Shown here piece after piece: positions 16,504 through 23,843 of a stretch of 36,496 nucleotides of DNA (within the stretch, counting starts at the first letter, position 1; each line of letters begins with the position of its first letter). The notes below the pieces were generated by a model. It was not told the origin of the DNA. It did no database searches and saw only the letters and a list, made by a program, of their open reading frames with translations. This DNA is from CAZHUN01 sp043801115 (GTDB taxonomy: Archaea; Iainarchaeota; Iainarchaeia; Iainarchaeales; UBA10191). The translations under genes were made by a program, and so were the position numbers. The stretch lies in the NCBI GenBank assembly GCA_043801115.1, contig JAZDMJ010000052.1, positions 1-36,496 on the forward strand, read 5' to 3'.

Positions 16504-17409
16504 ATGACTGAAAAATGTCCCGAATGCGGTTCGACCAAAATCATCCGCGACAGTGAAAAAGGCGAAGTCATCTGCAATTCGTGTGGATTGATTTTGAGCG
16601 ACGCGAACGTTGATTTGGGCAAAGAATGGCGTTCTTTTGACAACGATTCCGGCGGAGACCGCTCTCGAACGGGCAGCCCGATGAAATACGTCAAACTCAA
16701 CAAAGGTCTGGTGACCATGATCGACCGCAGGGGAACGGACTTGCGCGGAAACAAGCTTTCCACCAAGTCCAGAGCCCAAATGTACCGCTTGATCAAATGG
16801 CATAAAAGGGCCTCCATTAGTTCGAGCATGCAGCGCAACCTGTCCATCGCGTTGACCGAACTGCGCCGGGTTTCTTCGTATTTGAACATTCCCGAACAGC
16901 TCGTCGAAGCAGCCGCGTTGTTGTACAGAAAAACCGTGAAAAAGGGCCTGATTCGCGGCCGCTTGATTGAAGCCGTCGTTGCAGCCGTTTTGTACACGGT
17001 GTGTAGAACCTACAATGTTCCGCGCACGTTGAACGAAATGAGCGAAGCGTCGGGTTTGACCAAGAAAGAGATTGGCAGAACCTACCGCTTTTTGGTCCGC
17101 GAGTTGAAGCTCGATATTCCGCTCACGAATCCAATCCACTACATTCCCCGCTTTGCCTCCGAGTTGAATCTCTCGGGCGAAGTGCAGGAAGAAGGCAGGC
17201 GGATTTTGGAAGAAGCAATCGGAAACGGCTTGATTTCCGGAAGAGGTCCTACTGGAGTCGCCGCAGCCGCCGTGTATATTGCGGGCTTGCTGAAGGGCGA
17301 GCGCAGGACGCAGAAGGAAGTCGCGAACGTTGCAGGCGTTACGGAAGTTACCATTCGCAACCGCTACCGCGAACTGAAAAAGCGCTTGAACATCGAAGTG
17401 ACGGCGTAA
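16504..17409 (+). CDS. tfb: Transcription initiation factor IIB (TFB)
   Basis: The product is 301 residues, normal for TFB. An N-terminal zinc ribbon has C5-x2-C8 and C24-x2-C27. The B-reader/linker region with EWRSFDNDSGGDRSRTGSP matches the family, as does the charged B-linker. Two cyclin-like repeats follow (about 108-200 and 205-295), the first with LIRGRLIEAVVAAVLYTVCR and the second with LISGRGPTGVAAAAVYIAGL and the DNA-binding helix VTEVTIRNRYREL. TFB bridges TBP-TATA and RNA polymerase, recognising the BRE. It has AGGTGGTG as ribosome binding site and a long upstream region with two TATA-like boxes. Confidence 0.97.
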   Translation: MTEKCPECGSTKIIRDSEKGEVICNSCGLILSDANVDLGKEWRSFDNDSGGDRSRTGSPMKYVKLNKGLVTMIDRRGTDLRGNKLSTKSRAQMYRLIKWHKRASISSSMQRNLSIALTELRRVSSYLNIPEQLVEAAALLYRKTVKKGLIRGRLIEAVVAAVLYTVCRTYNVPRTLNEMSEASGLTKKEIGRTYRFLVRELKLDIPLTNPIHYIPRFASELNLSGEVQEEGRRILEEAIGNGLISGRGPTGVAAAAVYIAGLLKGERRTQKEVANVAGVTEVTIRNRYRELKKRLNIEVTA

Positions 17410-17471
17410 CGCCGTCGCTTTTCTTTCCTTTTTTTGAAAACATTTAATAGCATCAAGCCCTATTTTAGTGC

Positions 17472-18164
17472 ATGCGCAAAAAGTATTTTACGGCTCAAAA
17501 GCGCCGCGCGGCGCCGATTTTTTCGCACACACAGGAAGTCCAGATTTTTGCCGCCAAAATGGGCGACGATAGAGTTGTTGTTAAGGTTCCGAAACGTCTT
17601 CCCCCAAAAGGCAGTGGAGCACTAACTGCCTTTTCAAAGCAATATGCGGTCGAAGGATTCGCTTCTCACTCTCTCTTTTACGCGCTCTTTCCCGAGCACG
17701 CTATCAAGCCCAAAGCGATTACCTTTGTCGAAGATGATGAAAAAAGATTGTACGGTGTCGCGACTGAAATAGTCCAAAACCGGGACAAGGAGTACAAAAA
17801 ATTCGTGCGCGCGGCCTACACGGAAGGAAAAGAGGGGCGGATGACGCTGGGCGAAATCAAGGAAAACTCGAAAACGAAGAAATACTTCACATTTGTGGAA
17901 AACATCGCGTGGAAAACCCAACAATTCATTTGGCACGAGACGGGAATTTGGGCAGATAAGCACCCAATCAATATCGCTTTTGTCGAAGGAAATCCCGTAT
18001 TTTTTGAAATAGACTCGATTGACACGAAAAAGCTCGAAACATACATCGAGCGAAAAATAGACAACCCCCAAAAAGCGGAACGCTTGAAAAGGTGGATTCA
18101 ACAACTCCCCAAAGATGAGAACGGGGCGTGGAACAAGACTGCCTTGCACGATTCAAAAAATTGA
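17472..18164 (+). CDS. Hypothetical protein, possible atypical kinase-like fold
   Basis: The product is 230 residues from the ATG at 17472; a TATA-like ATTTAATAG lies about 25-35 bp upstream, so it is likely leaderless. I do not recognise the family. After a basic N-terminus there is VEGFASHSLFYALFPEHAIKPKAITFVEDDEKRLYGVATEIVQN, which reads like the end of a kinase N-lobe and hinge, and late in the protein HPINIAFVEGNPVFFEIDSID, like the N-x-x-x ... (F/I)D catalytic and metal segment of degenerate kinases. HxD and DFG are not in standard form. It shares this late motif style with the gene at 14539-15297. Function is unknown. Confidence 0.55.
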   Translation: MRKKYFTAQKRRAAPIFSHTQEVQIFAAKMGDDRVVVKVPKRLPPKGSGALTAFSKQYAVEGFASHSLFYALFPEHAIKPKAITFVEDDEKRLYGVATEIVQNRDKEYKKFVRAAYTEGKEGRMTLGEIKENSKTKKYFTFVENIAWKTQQFIWHETGIWADKHPINIAFVEGNPVFFEIDSIDTKKLETYIERKIDNPQKAERLKRWIQQLPKDENGAWNKTALHDSKN

Positions 18165-18257
18165 AAAAAGCGAGAAGAAACGGCTAGTCACTAACTTGGC
18201 AATCGTCGAATTCTTCGCAGGGTTTAAACACTGTTTGGGTGCGCTTTCAAGCAAAAG

Positions 18258-18300
18258 CTTTTAATTTCCTTGATGCATTGGTAGTGCATTGGAATGCATC
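18258..18300 (+). promoter_or_regulatory. Promoter and palindromic operator of the toxin-antitoxin operon
   Basis: A TATA-like CTTTTAATTT spans 18258-18267. Immediately downstream, GATGCATT (18272-18279) and AATGCATC (18293-18300) form a perfect 8-bp inverted repeat, and a third TGCATTGG copy lies between them (18285-18292). The expected transcription start falls inside this element, so a bound RHH antitoxin would block initiation. Autoregulation of this type is usual for such modules. Confidence 0.65.
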
Positions 18301-18315
18301 GAGGTGAAATGGAAA

Positions 18316-18573
18316 ATGGTGAGGACTACGGTGTCGTTTGACGGCGTTTCGGAACTGATTTTGGAAAAAGCGGTCAGGCTGGGATTGGCGAAGAGCCGGA
18401 CGGAAGCCCTGCGCATGGGCGTTTTTGCGCTGAACAAGGAATACGGCGTTGTCAAGGATATTGAAATGGAAATGGTGGCCCGAAAGCTGGCCAAAGAAGA
18501 AGCCGAAGCCAAGCGAAAGCATGTCCGAATGATTCCGTTGGAAGAAGCGCTGGCGCCATACAAGAAAAGGTGA
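18316..18573 (+). CDS. Ribbon-helix-helix antitoxin
   Basis: The product is 85 residues from the ATG at 18316, chosen because GAGGTGA lies 8 bp upstream; a TTG at 18289 would fall inside the operator. The N-terminus MVRTTVSFDGVSELILEKAVRLGLAKSRTEALRMGVFAL is a ribbon-helix-helix domain (one strand, then helix-turn-helix with SRTEALR). The C-terminal half is charged (VARKLAKEEAEAKRKH), as expected for a flexible toxin-wrapping tail. It stops 6 bp before a ParE/RelE-like toxin gene, so the pair is a type II toxin-antitoxin module. The antitoxin should bind both the toxin and the upstream inverted repeat. Confidence 0.8.
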   Translation: MVRTTVSFDGVSELILEKAVRLGLAKSRTEALRMGVFALNKEYGVVKDIEMEMVARKLAKEEAEAKRKHVRMIPLEEALAPYKKR

Positions 18574-18579
18574 ACACGT

Positions 18580-18855
18580 TTGAAACTTGCGCCTTGGAAA
18601 GTCTTTTTGAATCCAGGATGGGAAATTCACTTCAAACACTTTGATGTCAGCGTTCAAGCTATTATTTCCAAAAAATTGGAACAACTGCAAAATCCGCTCC
18701 GTTCGAGAGGCCTTCAACACTCGCGCTATCTGGTCGAAGAAGTCGGGCAATACAGGATTGCCTTCATCCAGGACGAGAAAGAACGAATCCGGACGGTTTA
18801 CTTTGTGGGAAACCACAAACAGTACGAAAAATGGTTTTCAGAGCTGGAAGAGTGA
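18580..18855 (+). CDS. RelE/ParE-superfamily toxin
   Basis: The product is 91 residues from a TTG at 18580 with AAGGTGA 6 bp upstream, inside the end of the antitoxin gene. The order of elements fits the RelE/ParE fold: N-terminal strand (WKVFLNPGWEIHFKHFD), helical hairpin (VQAIISKKLEQLQNP), then the core SRYLVEEVGQYRIAFIQDEKERIRTVYFVGNHKQYEKW. The conserved Y-R-I and the terminal V-x-F-V-G-x-H-x-x-Y match the family, including the H and Y often used in ribonuclease-type members. Whether it cuts mRNA (RelE) or poisons gyrase (ParE) cannot be told from sequence. The tight operon with the RHH antitoxin supports the call. Confidence 0.8.
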   Translation: MKLAPWKVFLNPGWEIHFKHFDVSVQAIISKKLEQLQNPLRSRGLQHSRYLVEEVGQYRIAFIQDEKERIRTVYFVGNHKQYEKWFSELEE

Positions 18856-18892
18856 AAGCCCCGATTTAAAAATCGTTTCATTCCTAGTTTGA

Positions 18893-19558
18893 ATGGTGAG
18901 CAATTTGAAACTGGCCGAAGTTTTGATGGTTGTTCTCATTGTCGTTTCTTTCGCGCTCGCATTTTACGCGTATCCCCTGCTTCCGGAACAAGTGGTTTCG
19001 CACTGGGGTGCTTCTGGGGAGCCGAACGGTTTTTCGTCGAGAGAATTCGGCGCCTTTTTCCTTCCCGTTTTATTGCTTGGAATGCTGGCATTGTTCCTCG
19101 TCATTCCGCGCATCGACCCCAAACGGGAAAACATCGCCCAATTCAGGAATTATTACAATAATTTCATTCTCGCCATCATGTTCTTCATGTTCTACATTTA
19201 CGCGCTCACGCTCGTTTGGAACATCAACTCTTCGTTTGATTTGGTGCGCTGGATGGTTCCCGGATTCGCAGGACTGTTCTTTTATGCGGGCGTTTTGATT
19301 GGAAAAGCCAAGCCCAATTATTCGATTGGAATCCGCACGCCGTGGACGCTCGCGAGCGATTCGGTTTGGAACAAAACGCACGAGTTGGGCGGAAAACTCT
19401 TCAAAGCCGTCGCTGTCATTTCACTGCTTGGAATGGTTTTCGGCGGAGAAATCGCCTTCTACATTTTCCTCGGCCCCCTGCTCGCCGCCGTCGCCTTTTT
19501 GTTTATCTACTCATACGTCGAGTTCGAAAAAGAGCGAAAATCCAAAAAGCGCAAGTAG
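18893..19558 (+). CDS. DUF1648/SdpI-family membrane protein
   Basis: The product is 221 residues with about six membrane segments. The N-terminal part shows the DUF1648 pattern YPLLPEQVVSHWGASGEPNGFSSREFGAFFLPVLLLGM (P-x-x-V-x-x-H-W-x-x-x-G-x-x-x-x). The C-terminal half shows the SdpI pattern KPNYSIGIRTPWTLASDSVWNKTHELGGKLF. In Bacillus SdpI is an immunity and signalling protein for the SdpC toxin; most homologues in other phyla have no known role. The gene is probably leaderless: a palindromic CGATTTAAAAATCG (18862-18875) gives a TATA box about 25 bp before the ATG. Proximity to a toxin-antitoxin pair is likely coincidental. Confidence 0.85.
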   Translation: MVSNLKLAEVLMVVLIVVSFALAFYAYPLLPEQVVSHWGASGEPNGFSSREFGAFFLPVLLLGMLALFLVIPRIDPKRENIAQFRNYYNNFILAIMFFMFYIYALTLVWNINSSFDLVRWMVPGFAGLFFYAGVLIGKAKPNYSIGIRTPWTLASDSVWNKTHELGGKLFKAVAVISLLGMVFGGEIAFYIFLGPLLAAVAFLFIYSYVEFEKERKSKKRK

Positions 19559-19588
19559 TATTTTATAGTTTGAATTCTTTGTTCTGGC

Positions 19589-19864
19589 ATGGCCTGGCGC
19601 GTTCAAAAATCAAAGCGTTTATCCTCGAAAAAGAAAATGAATCAACTCGAAAAAGCGGTTTTGAAAGGGCGCCCTGGAAGCGTTGCCTGCATTGGGGGAA
19701 AGTATTTTTTGATTTTGGCTGAAAAAAGCGGAAAAGAGTCTTTGCCGTTCGCGTTCGAGCTTTCGCCTGAGGCGGGCCAAATATTCAAACACCTCGGAAA
19801 ACGTGAACGTGACAACCTGTTGACGACATGGCTTGCCAAAAGAATGCATTCCAACGGCCACTAG
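19589..19864 (+). CDS. Hypothetical small basic protein
   Basis: The product is 91 residues from the ATG at 19589; TATTTTATAG (19559-19568) lies 21-30 bp upstream, so a leaderless mRNA is likely. The N-terminus is very basic (WRVQKSKRLSSKKKMNQLEKAV), followed by GRPGSVACIGGKYFLILAEKSGKESLPFAFELSPEAGQIFKHL, probably a small beta/alpha domain. I do not recognise the family. Its TAG overlaps the stop of the convergent L35Ae gene within the palindrome CTAG. Confidence 0.55.
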   Translation: MAWRVQKSKRLSSKKKMNQLEKAVLKGRPGSVACIGGKYFLILAEKSGKESLPFAFELSPEAGQIFKHLGKRERDNLLTTWLAKRMHSNGH

Positions 19865-20121
19865 TCTGCAATTTCGAGCTTGCTTCCGATGGCCTGCCCG
19901 GGAAGTCCCCGCGCAAAGCGGATGCGAATGCTTCCGTTGTCTCCGTGCGTGTGCACGACTTTTCCCGGAATCTGTTTTCCCGAAGAGCTCTTCCAAACTG
20001 CTTTCTTTCCCATCAATTTGGCGGCTTTCGACCTGGAATCCACGCCTTCGACTTCGACGATGAATTGATTGTCGGTCTGCGTGGCCACGCCGCGCCGGTA
20101 ATGAATAATGGTTCCCTTCAT
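19861..20121 (-). CDS. rpl35ae: Ribosomal protein L35Ae
   Basis: The product is 86 residues from the ATG at 20121. It matches archaeal L35Ae throughout: MKGTIIHYRRG at the start, FIVEVEGVDSRSKAAKLMGKKAVWKSSSGKQIPGKVVHTHGDNGSIRIRFARGLPGQAIGSKLEI to the end. It is a large-subunit protein shared by archaea and eukaryotes but patchy in archaea. An upstream in-frame ATG at 20154 is rejected: it lies within the TATA region (TTTAAAATG, minus strand), which would place transcription start near 20121-20130. The gene is convergent with the preceding small gene, sharing a CTAG stop overlap. Confidence 0.93.
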   Translation of the reverse strand: MKGTIIHYRRGVATQTDNQFIVEVEGVDSRSKAAKLMGKKAVWKSSSGKQIPGKVVHTHGDNGSIRIRFARGLPGQAIGSKLEIAD

Positions 20122-20221
20122 TTGGCTCACTGTCAAAAAGGGAGCCAACATCATTTTAAACCCTTTTCCGCGGCCCTTGCGTGAGCCGGCGACGCGAGGC
20201 CATTGCGTAGGTCTGGTCCGC

Positions 20222-20249
20222 GCTCCATCTTCGCGATGCTCGATGGAGC
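20222..20249. repeat. Hairpin-forming inverted repeat between L35Ae and RNase HII genes
   Basis: GCTCCATC (20222-20229) and GATGGAGC (20242-20249) form a perfect 8-bp stem with a 12-nt loop, followed by GAGCTTGCTC, a further small inverted repeat. The surrounding 20165-20265 is GC-rich compared with typical promoters here. It may be a regulatory hairpin, a small structured RNA, or a dispersed palindromic repeat; only other copies in the genome would tell. Confidence 0.5.
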
Positions 20250-20298
20250 TTGCTCGCTCCGCTCGCGTTTAAACACTTTTCCGCGCTGTTGTTCTCGT

Positions 20299-20949
20299 AT
20301 GCTGATTGCCGGAATTGACGAAGCGGGCCGCGGCCCTTGCATGGGGCCCCTCGTAATGGCCGTCGCCGTCATCGACCAGAAAGACGAGGAAAAACTCCTC
20401 GAACTCGGCGTGAAAGATTCGAAAATGCTTTCGGCCGCGGAACGGAATGTCCAATTTCCCCAAATCAAAAAGCTTGTCAAAGAGCACGGAACGTTTCACA
20501 TTTCCCCGCAAGAGATTGATTCGCTTCGGGATTGGAAGAGTTTGAACGAAATCGAGGCCATGCGCGCGGCGCACTTGCTGAACGCGCTCAAGCACAAGCC
20601 CGACATGGTTTTTGTCGATTCGCCCGACATTTTGCAGGACAATTTCGGCAAGCGCATTGAAAAGTTTTTGTCCTTTAACGTGAAAATCCGCTCCGAGCAC
20701 AAAGCCGATGTCAACTATCCTGTGTGCTCGGCCGCTTCCATTCTTGCGAAAGTGGAACGGGACGCTGCAATTGCGGAGCTCGCGAAAGAGTTCGGCAAAA
20801 TCGGCTCCGGATATCCTTCAGACGAAGTCACTGTCGCTTTTTTGCACAACTGGCTCAAGTCCCATTCTGGAATGCCCCCTTTTGTGCGCCATTCTTGGGA
20901 TACGACTAAAAGGGTTTTGGATTCCAAGTTTCAACAGAGGCTGGTTTGA
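20299..20949 (+). CDS. rnhB: Ribonuclease HII
   Basis: The product is 216 residues from the ATG at 20299; GTTTAAAC about 26-33 bp upstream gives a TATA box and a leaderless mRNA. The catalytic acids of archaeal RNase HII are visible: D7-E8 in AGIDEAGRGP, D107 in MVFVDSPD, and D137 in EHKADVNYPVCSAASILAKVERD. The GSGYPSD motif and the C-terminal RHSWDT follow as in the family. The enzyme removes RNA from RNA-DNA hybrids and single ribonucleotides from DNA. The Hsp20 gene starts 1 bp after its stop, so the two are co-transcribed. Confidence 0.95.
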   Translation: MLIAGIDEAGRGPCMGPLVMAVAVIDQKDEEKLLELGVKDSKMLSAAERNVQFPQIKKLVKEHGTFHISPQEIDSLRDWKSLNEIEAMRAAHLLNALKHKPDMVFVDSPDILQDNFGKRIEKFLSFNVKIRSEHKADVNYPVCSAASILAKVERDAAIAELAKEFGKIGSGYPSDEVTVAFLHNWLKSHSGMPPFVRHSWDTTKRVLDSKFQQRLV

Positions 20950-20950
20950 A

Positions 20951-21460
20951 ATGGCAAACTTTGACAAGCGAAAACCTTTTTTCGATTTTCCGTTTGACTT
21001 CGACAAATTGGAAGGAATGATGGACCAGTTGATGAACGACATGATGTCCGACTCGCACCGCGCGGGAAACAAGCCTGTTGTATTCGGCATTAACATGCGC
21101 TTCGACCCCAAAACGGGAAAGCCCGTCGTGGAAGAATTCGGCAATGTTTCCCAGCAGGGCGGCCAGCCCGTTGTATTGGACGCGCGCGAGCCCTTAGTGG
21201 ATATTCAAGAAACGGGCGACGAGGTTTTGGTTACGGCCGAACTTCCGGGCGTGGAAAAAAAGGACGTCAATTTGGTTCCCCTCAAAAACGACCAGGTGGA
21301 AATTTCCGTCAACGCCAGGGACGCGAAATTCTACAAAATCGTCAAACTTCCTTCTCCCGTTCTTCCCGAAACAGCGAAGGCCAATTTCAACAACGGAATT
21401 TTGGAAGTAACATTCAAAAAAGACGCAAAGAGCGCGAAGCCGAAAATCAAGATTGAGTGA
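20951..21460 (+). CDS. Small heat shock protein (Hsp20/alpha-crystallin)
   Basis: The product is 169 residues. A Met- and Phe-rich N-terminal arm (FFDFPFDFDKLEGMMDQLMNDMM) is followed by a linker and the alpha-crystallin domain: EPLVDIQETGDEVLVTAELPGVEKKDVNLVPLKNDQVEISVNARD, with the conserved A/V-ELPG-V turn, and FNNGILEVTFKK (N-G-x-L). The C-terminal PKIKIE contains the I-x-I motif that locks oligomers. It is an ATP-independent holdase. It starts 1 bp after rnhB and is followed 2 bp later by another gene, so the three form an operon. Confidence 0.92.
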   Translation: MANFDKRKPFFDFPFDFDKLEGMMDQLMNDMMSDSHRAGNKPVVFGINMRFDPKTGKPVVEEFGNVSQQGGQPVVLDAREPLVDIQETGDEVLVTAELPGVEKKDVNLVPLKNDQVEISVNARDAKFYKIVKLPSPVLPETAKANFNNGILEVTFKKDAKSAKPKIKIE

Positions 21461-21462
21461 AT

Positions 21463-21843
21463 ATGAAAGCCGTTTTTGTTGCAGGAAGCCGCAAATTCTT
21501 TCAAGAAGTCGAAGACTTGGTCAAAGAATTGCGCGCGCAGGGCATTCGCGCCGAAACCGCTGGAAAATCCCTGGCCGCCGAAGAAAATTTGGAAAGCGAG
21601 CGCAAGGAATTGGAGCAGGCTTTTGCGCGCATAGACTCGAGCGACGTCTTGTACGTTTTTTCCAGGGCAGGCTATATTGGAAAAAGGGTTTCGCTCGAAA
21701 TCGCGTACGCTTTCGCCAAGAAGAAAGAAATTTTGTGCTCGGAAGAGATTTCCGAACTTTCTGCGCGCGCTCTCGTTTCCAAAATCGTTTCCCCTTCCGA
21801 ACTGCCTTCGTATTTGAAAGCTTCGAAAAAAGGGTTTTTCTAG
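21463..21843 (+). CDS. Nucleoside 2-deoxyribosyltransferase-like protein
   Basis: The product is 126 residues from the ATG at 21463, overlapping nothing but lying 2 bp after the Hsp20 stop. It has a flavodoxin-like layout: VFVAGSRKFFQEVEDLVKELRAQGIRAETAG at the start and DVLYVFSRAGYIGKRVSLEIAYAFAKKKEILCSEEISE later. The D-x-L...(G)-x-S-L-E-I-A-Y-A pattern resembles nucleoside deoxyribosyltransferase and related nucleotide-processing proteins, where the Glu is catalytic. The substrate is uncertain; it may act as a nucleotide N-glycosidase. Its TAG overlaps the scpB stop within CTAG. Confidence 0.65.
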   Translation: MKAVFVAGSRKFFQEVEDLVKELRAQGIRAETAGKSLAAEENLESERKELEQAFARIDSSDVLYVFSRAGYIGKRVSLEIAYAFAKKKEILCSEEISELSARALVSKIVSPSELPSYLKASKKGFF

Positions 21844-22334
21844 ACCTTTTCTTCTCTCGGCTTTAACGTGACGGGTTTTTCGCCGAAATAGTCCAAAAAC
21901 TTTTTCGTCGTGCGCACAATGTACGAGCGCCCTTCGGGCGCGCGCGCAATGAGTCCCTTTTCTTCCAACAACTTCACATCCTCGTACGCTTGGTTTCCCC
22001 TGTACTTGACCAAAACGCTTTGCTTGATGGGCTGTTTGTACGCGATGAAGGCGAGGGTTTTCGACTCGGAGCGGTTTAATTCGCTCTTTGAGGCGAACGA
22101 GGCGGCAATGTTTTCATATCCCGAGCGCAGTTTCATTTGAAAGCCAAGCGAGTTTTCCGAAATTTCGAGCGCGGAGTCGCGCGCTTTGAATTCGTCCGTC
22201 AGTTCATTGAGTGCGATGCGCAAGTCGGAAACGTTCGCTTTCGAAATGGAATACAAATCAGTAAGACTCAACGGTTTGGAACTCATGAAGAGCGCGGCTT
22301 CGATCACTTTCTTGATTTCAGCGGTTTCGGGCAT
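21840..22334 (-). CDS. scpB: Segregation and condensation protein B (ScpB)
   Basis: The product is 164 residues, normal to slightly short. Two winged-helix domains are recognisable: N-terminal KKVIEAALFMSSKPLSLTDLYSI...LRIALNELTDEFKARDSALEI, and C-terminal ELNRSESKTLAFIAYKQPIKQSVLVKYRGNQAYEDVKLLEEKGLIARAPEGRSYIVRTTKKFLDYFG, which is highly typical (L-A-x-I-A-Y-x-Q-P...). ScpB pairs with ScpA and SMC in chromosome organisation. No scpA or smc is present in the window. It is the last gene of a three-gene operon, and its 5' end overlaps the preceding gene by 31 bp. Confidence 0.9.
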   Translation of the reverse strand: MPETAEIKKVIEAALFMSSKPLSLTDLYSISKANVSDLRIALNELTDEFKARDSALEISENSLGFQMKLRSGYENIAASFASKSELNRSESKTLAFIAYKQPIKQSVLVKYRGNQAYEDVKLLEEKGLIARAPEGRSYIVRTTKKFLDYFGEKPVTLKPREEKV

Positions 22335-22681
22335 GTTCTTTTCTTAGGCGTTTTCGGTTTAAAACGGTTTGCTTCGGACAGCGCTTGTTCGAAATACGAA
22401 GCGAATTCTCGGACAGCATTTTCAAGTTCTTCTTTTGTTTTGGCGGACCGCATGGCCAGCGCGGCGTCGAGCGCGAACTTCTTTTTCGTTTCGGACAAGA
22501 ACAGTTCTGCCGCTCTTTCGGGCTCGAACATCATGTAGGCCTTGATTTCCAAGTCTTTCAGCCTGAATTTTTGCGCGGCCAGAACCGCGGCGGAAAATTT
22601 TCGCTTTTTCAGGAGACTCTTGACCAGTGCAATCCGCTGTTCCGGCGTCTTGTACTGGGAGAGAATAGTGTTCAATTTCAT
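22304..22681 (-). CDS. Hypothetical alpha-helical protein in scpB operon
   Basis: The product is 125 residues, almost entirely charged helix (EQRIALVKSLLKKRKFSAAVLAAQKFRLKDLEIKAYMMFEPERAAELFLSETKKKFALDAALAM), with a basic proline-rich tail. The helical-hairpin pattern recalls tetratricopeptide-like units, but I cannot define a repeat. Its ATG overlaps the TGA of the glycosyltransferase gene (ATGA), and its end overlaps the scpB start by 31 bp. The long overlap could mean that scpB translation depends on it. It is not recognisably ScpA. Confidence 0.6.
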   Translation of the reverse strand: MKLNTILSQYKTPEQRIALVKSLLKKRKFSAAVLAAQKFRLKDLEIKAYMMFEPERAAELFLSETKKKFALDAALAMRSAKTKEELENAVREFASYFEQALSEANRFKPKTPKKRTCPKPLKSRK

Positions 22682-23823
22682 TTTTTCACTTGGGATTTTT
22701 TTCCGATGGTTTCCCTGGCCAGTTTTTCAAACTCTTGCGCGGGCTTCAGTTTTTGCGCGTACTTTTGCAGTTTTTCCGCCTTGGCTTTCATTTTTTTGTC
22801 TTTGAGCGCGTCTTCAATCAAGTCTTGCAGTACAAAAGTAGGAGTGTCGTATCCGACTTTTTTTCCAACTCCGATTCGTTCCAATCCGTCCGCGTTGCTC
22901 TGCTGTTCCGCGTGCATCAGGTCCGGAAACGAGAGCAGGGGTTTTCCATATACAAGCGATTCCATCAAAATGCTGTGCCCTCCAGCGGCAATGACCAAGT
23001 CGGCTGCTTTATAATACTCAAAAGGGTCGGAGTCGGGCAATACTTTCACGTTCTTCGGCACTTTTGATTTCAACTGGATGTTGGGGCCGCTGAACAATAC
23101 AAAATTGATTTTGGGCAGTCCTTTCGCCGCGTCGATGACTTTGTGGAATACTTTTTCCCTGTACCCGAACGCTCCGACCAGACTCACGACAAGCGGCTTT
23201 TTCGCTTTTGCTGCTTTGACTTCGTTTGGCTGTTTGCGAACAAAGGGCCCGAGGAAGTGGATTTTTTCGGCCTGTTTGAGCGAAAACCAAGCGTCCACTT
23301 CTCCGACCGTGTATGGGGCGGGATAGTCGCAAATCGCGACCGCGTCCGCGTACTTTGTAATGAATTCCGTAATTCCCTTGATGGCGCTTCCGACGAGTTT
23401 GACGCCCGCCTGCCGGTCTTTGAACAAGTGCCCCAAGCACAACTGGTTTTTTTGCAATACGAGAATGGAGGGAATTTTTTTCATGCGCGCCGCGAGAATG
23501 GCCGAAAAGTAGCCATCTCCAATAATAACGTCCGGCTTTTCGCGCTCGATTACTTTCAACAATTTGGAAAAGTGGAATATTTTGTGCGGCTTCATGCTTT
23601 CCTTGATGGAATCGCCCAGGTTCAAAATTCCGCTTTTTCCCTGCAGGGAAATTTCGTTCGGAATTTCGACAGTGTCAAAGCCGTTTTTTTCGAAATAGGT
23701 TTTGCTGTAGCCGTACGCGCCGATGGATACATTCCATGCTTTTTTGCGCAGTTCTTTGGCCAGGGCGTGACAGCGCGTGCTGTGTCCCAATCCTTCCCCG
23801 CAGACGAAAAAGAGCGCTTTCAT
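22678..23823 (-). CDS. GT-B fold glycosyltransferase (MurG/UDP-glycosyltransferase-like)
   Basis: The product is 381 residues from the ATG at 23823; in-frame upstream sequence to 23931 overlaps the SOD gene and is not conserved. The N-lobe starts ALFFVCGEGLGHSTRCHALAKELRK, the Gly-rich loop with GHxxR typical of GT28-like enzymes. VIIGDGYFSAILAARMKKIPSILVLQ follows. The C-lobe has PLVVSLVGAFG and the donor-binding DLVIAAGGHSILMESLVYGKPLLSFPDLMHAEQQSNADGLERIGVG. It should transfer a sugar from a nucleotide donor; the acceptor is unknown. A glycolipid or surface glycan step is plausible. It heads an operon with a helical protein and scpB and shares a bidirectional TATA with the SOD gene. Confidence 0.85.
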   Translation of the reverse strand: MKALFFVCGEGLGHSTRCHALAKELRKKAWNVSIGAYGYSKTYFEKNGFDTVEIPNEISLQGKSGILNLGDSIKESMKPHKIFHFSKLLKVIEREKPDVIIGDGYFSAILAARMKKIPSILVLQKNQLCLGHLFKDRQAGVKLVGSAIKGITEFITKYADAVAICDYPAPYTVGEVDAWFSLKQAEKIHFLGPFVRKQPNEVKAAKAKKPLVVSLVGAFGYREKVFHKVIDAAKGLPKINFVLFSGPNIQLKSKVPKNVKVLPDSDPFEYYKAADLVIAAGGHSILMESLVYGKPLLSFPDLMHAEQQSNADGLERIGVGKKVGYDTPTFVLQDLIEDALKDKKMKAKAEKLQKYAQKLKPAQEFEKLARETIGKKSQVKK

Positions 23824-23843
23824 GGACTTCTTTTGCTTGCAAT

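Noticed and set aside
18580..19558. SdpI-like gene as immunity protein for the adjacent toxin
   Set aside because: SdpI acts against a different, secreted toxin type; the gene has its own TATA box and the RHH antitoxin is already paired with the toxin.
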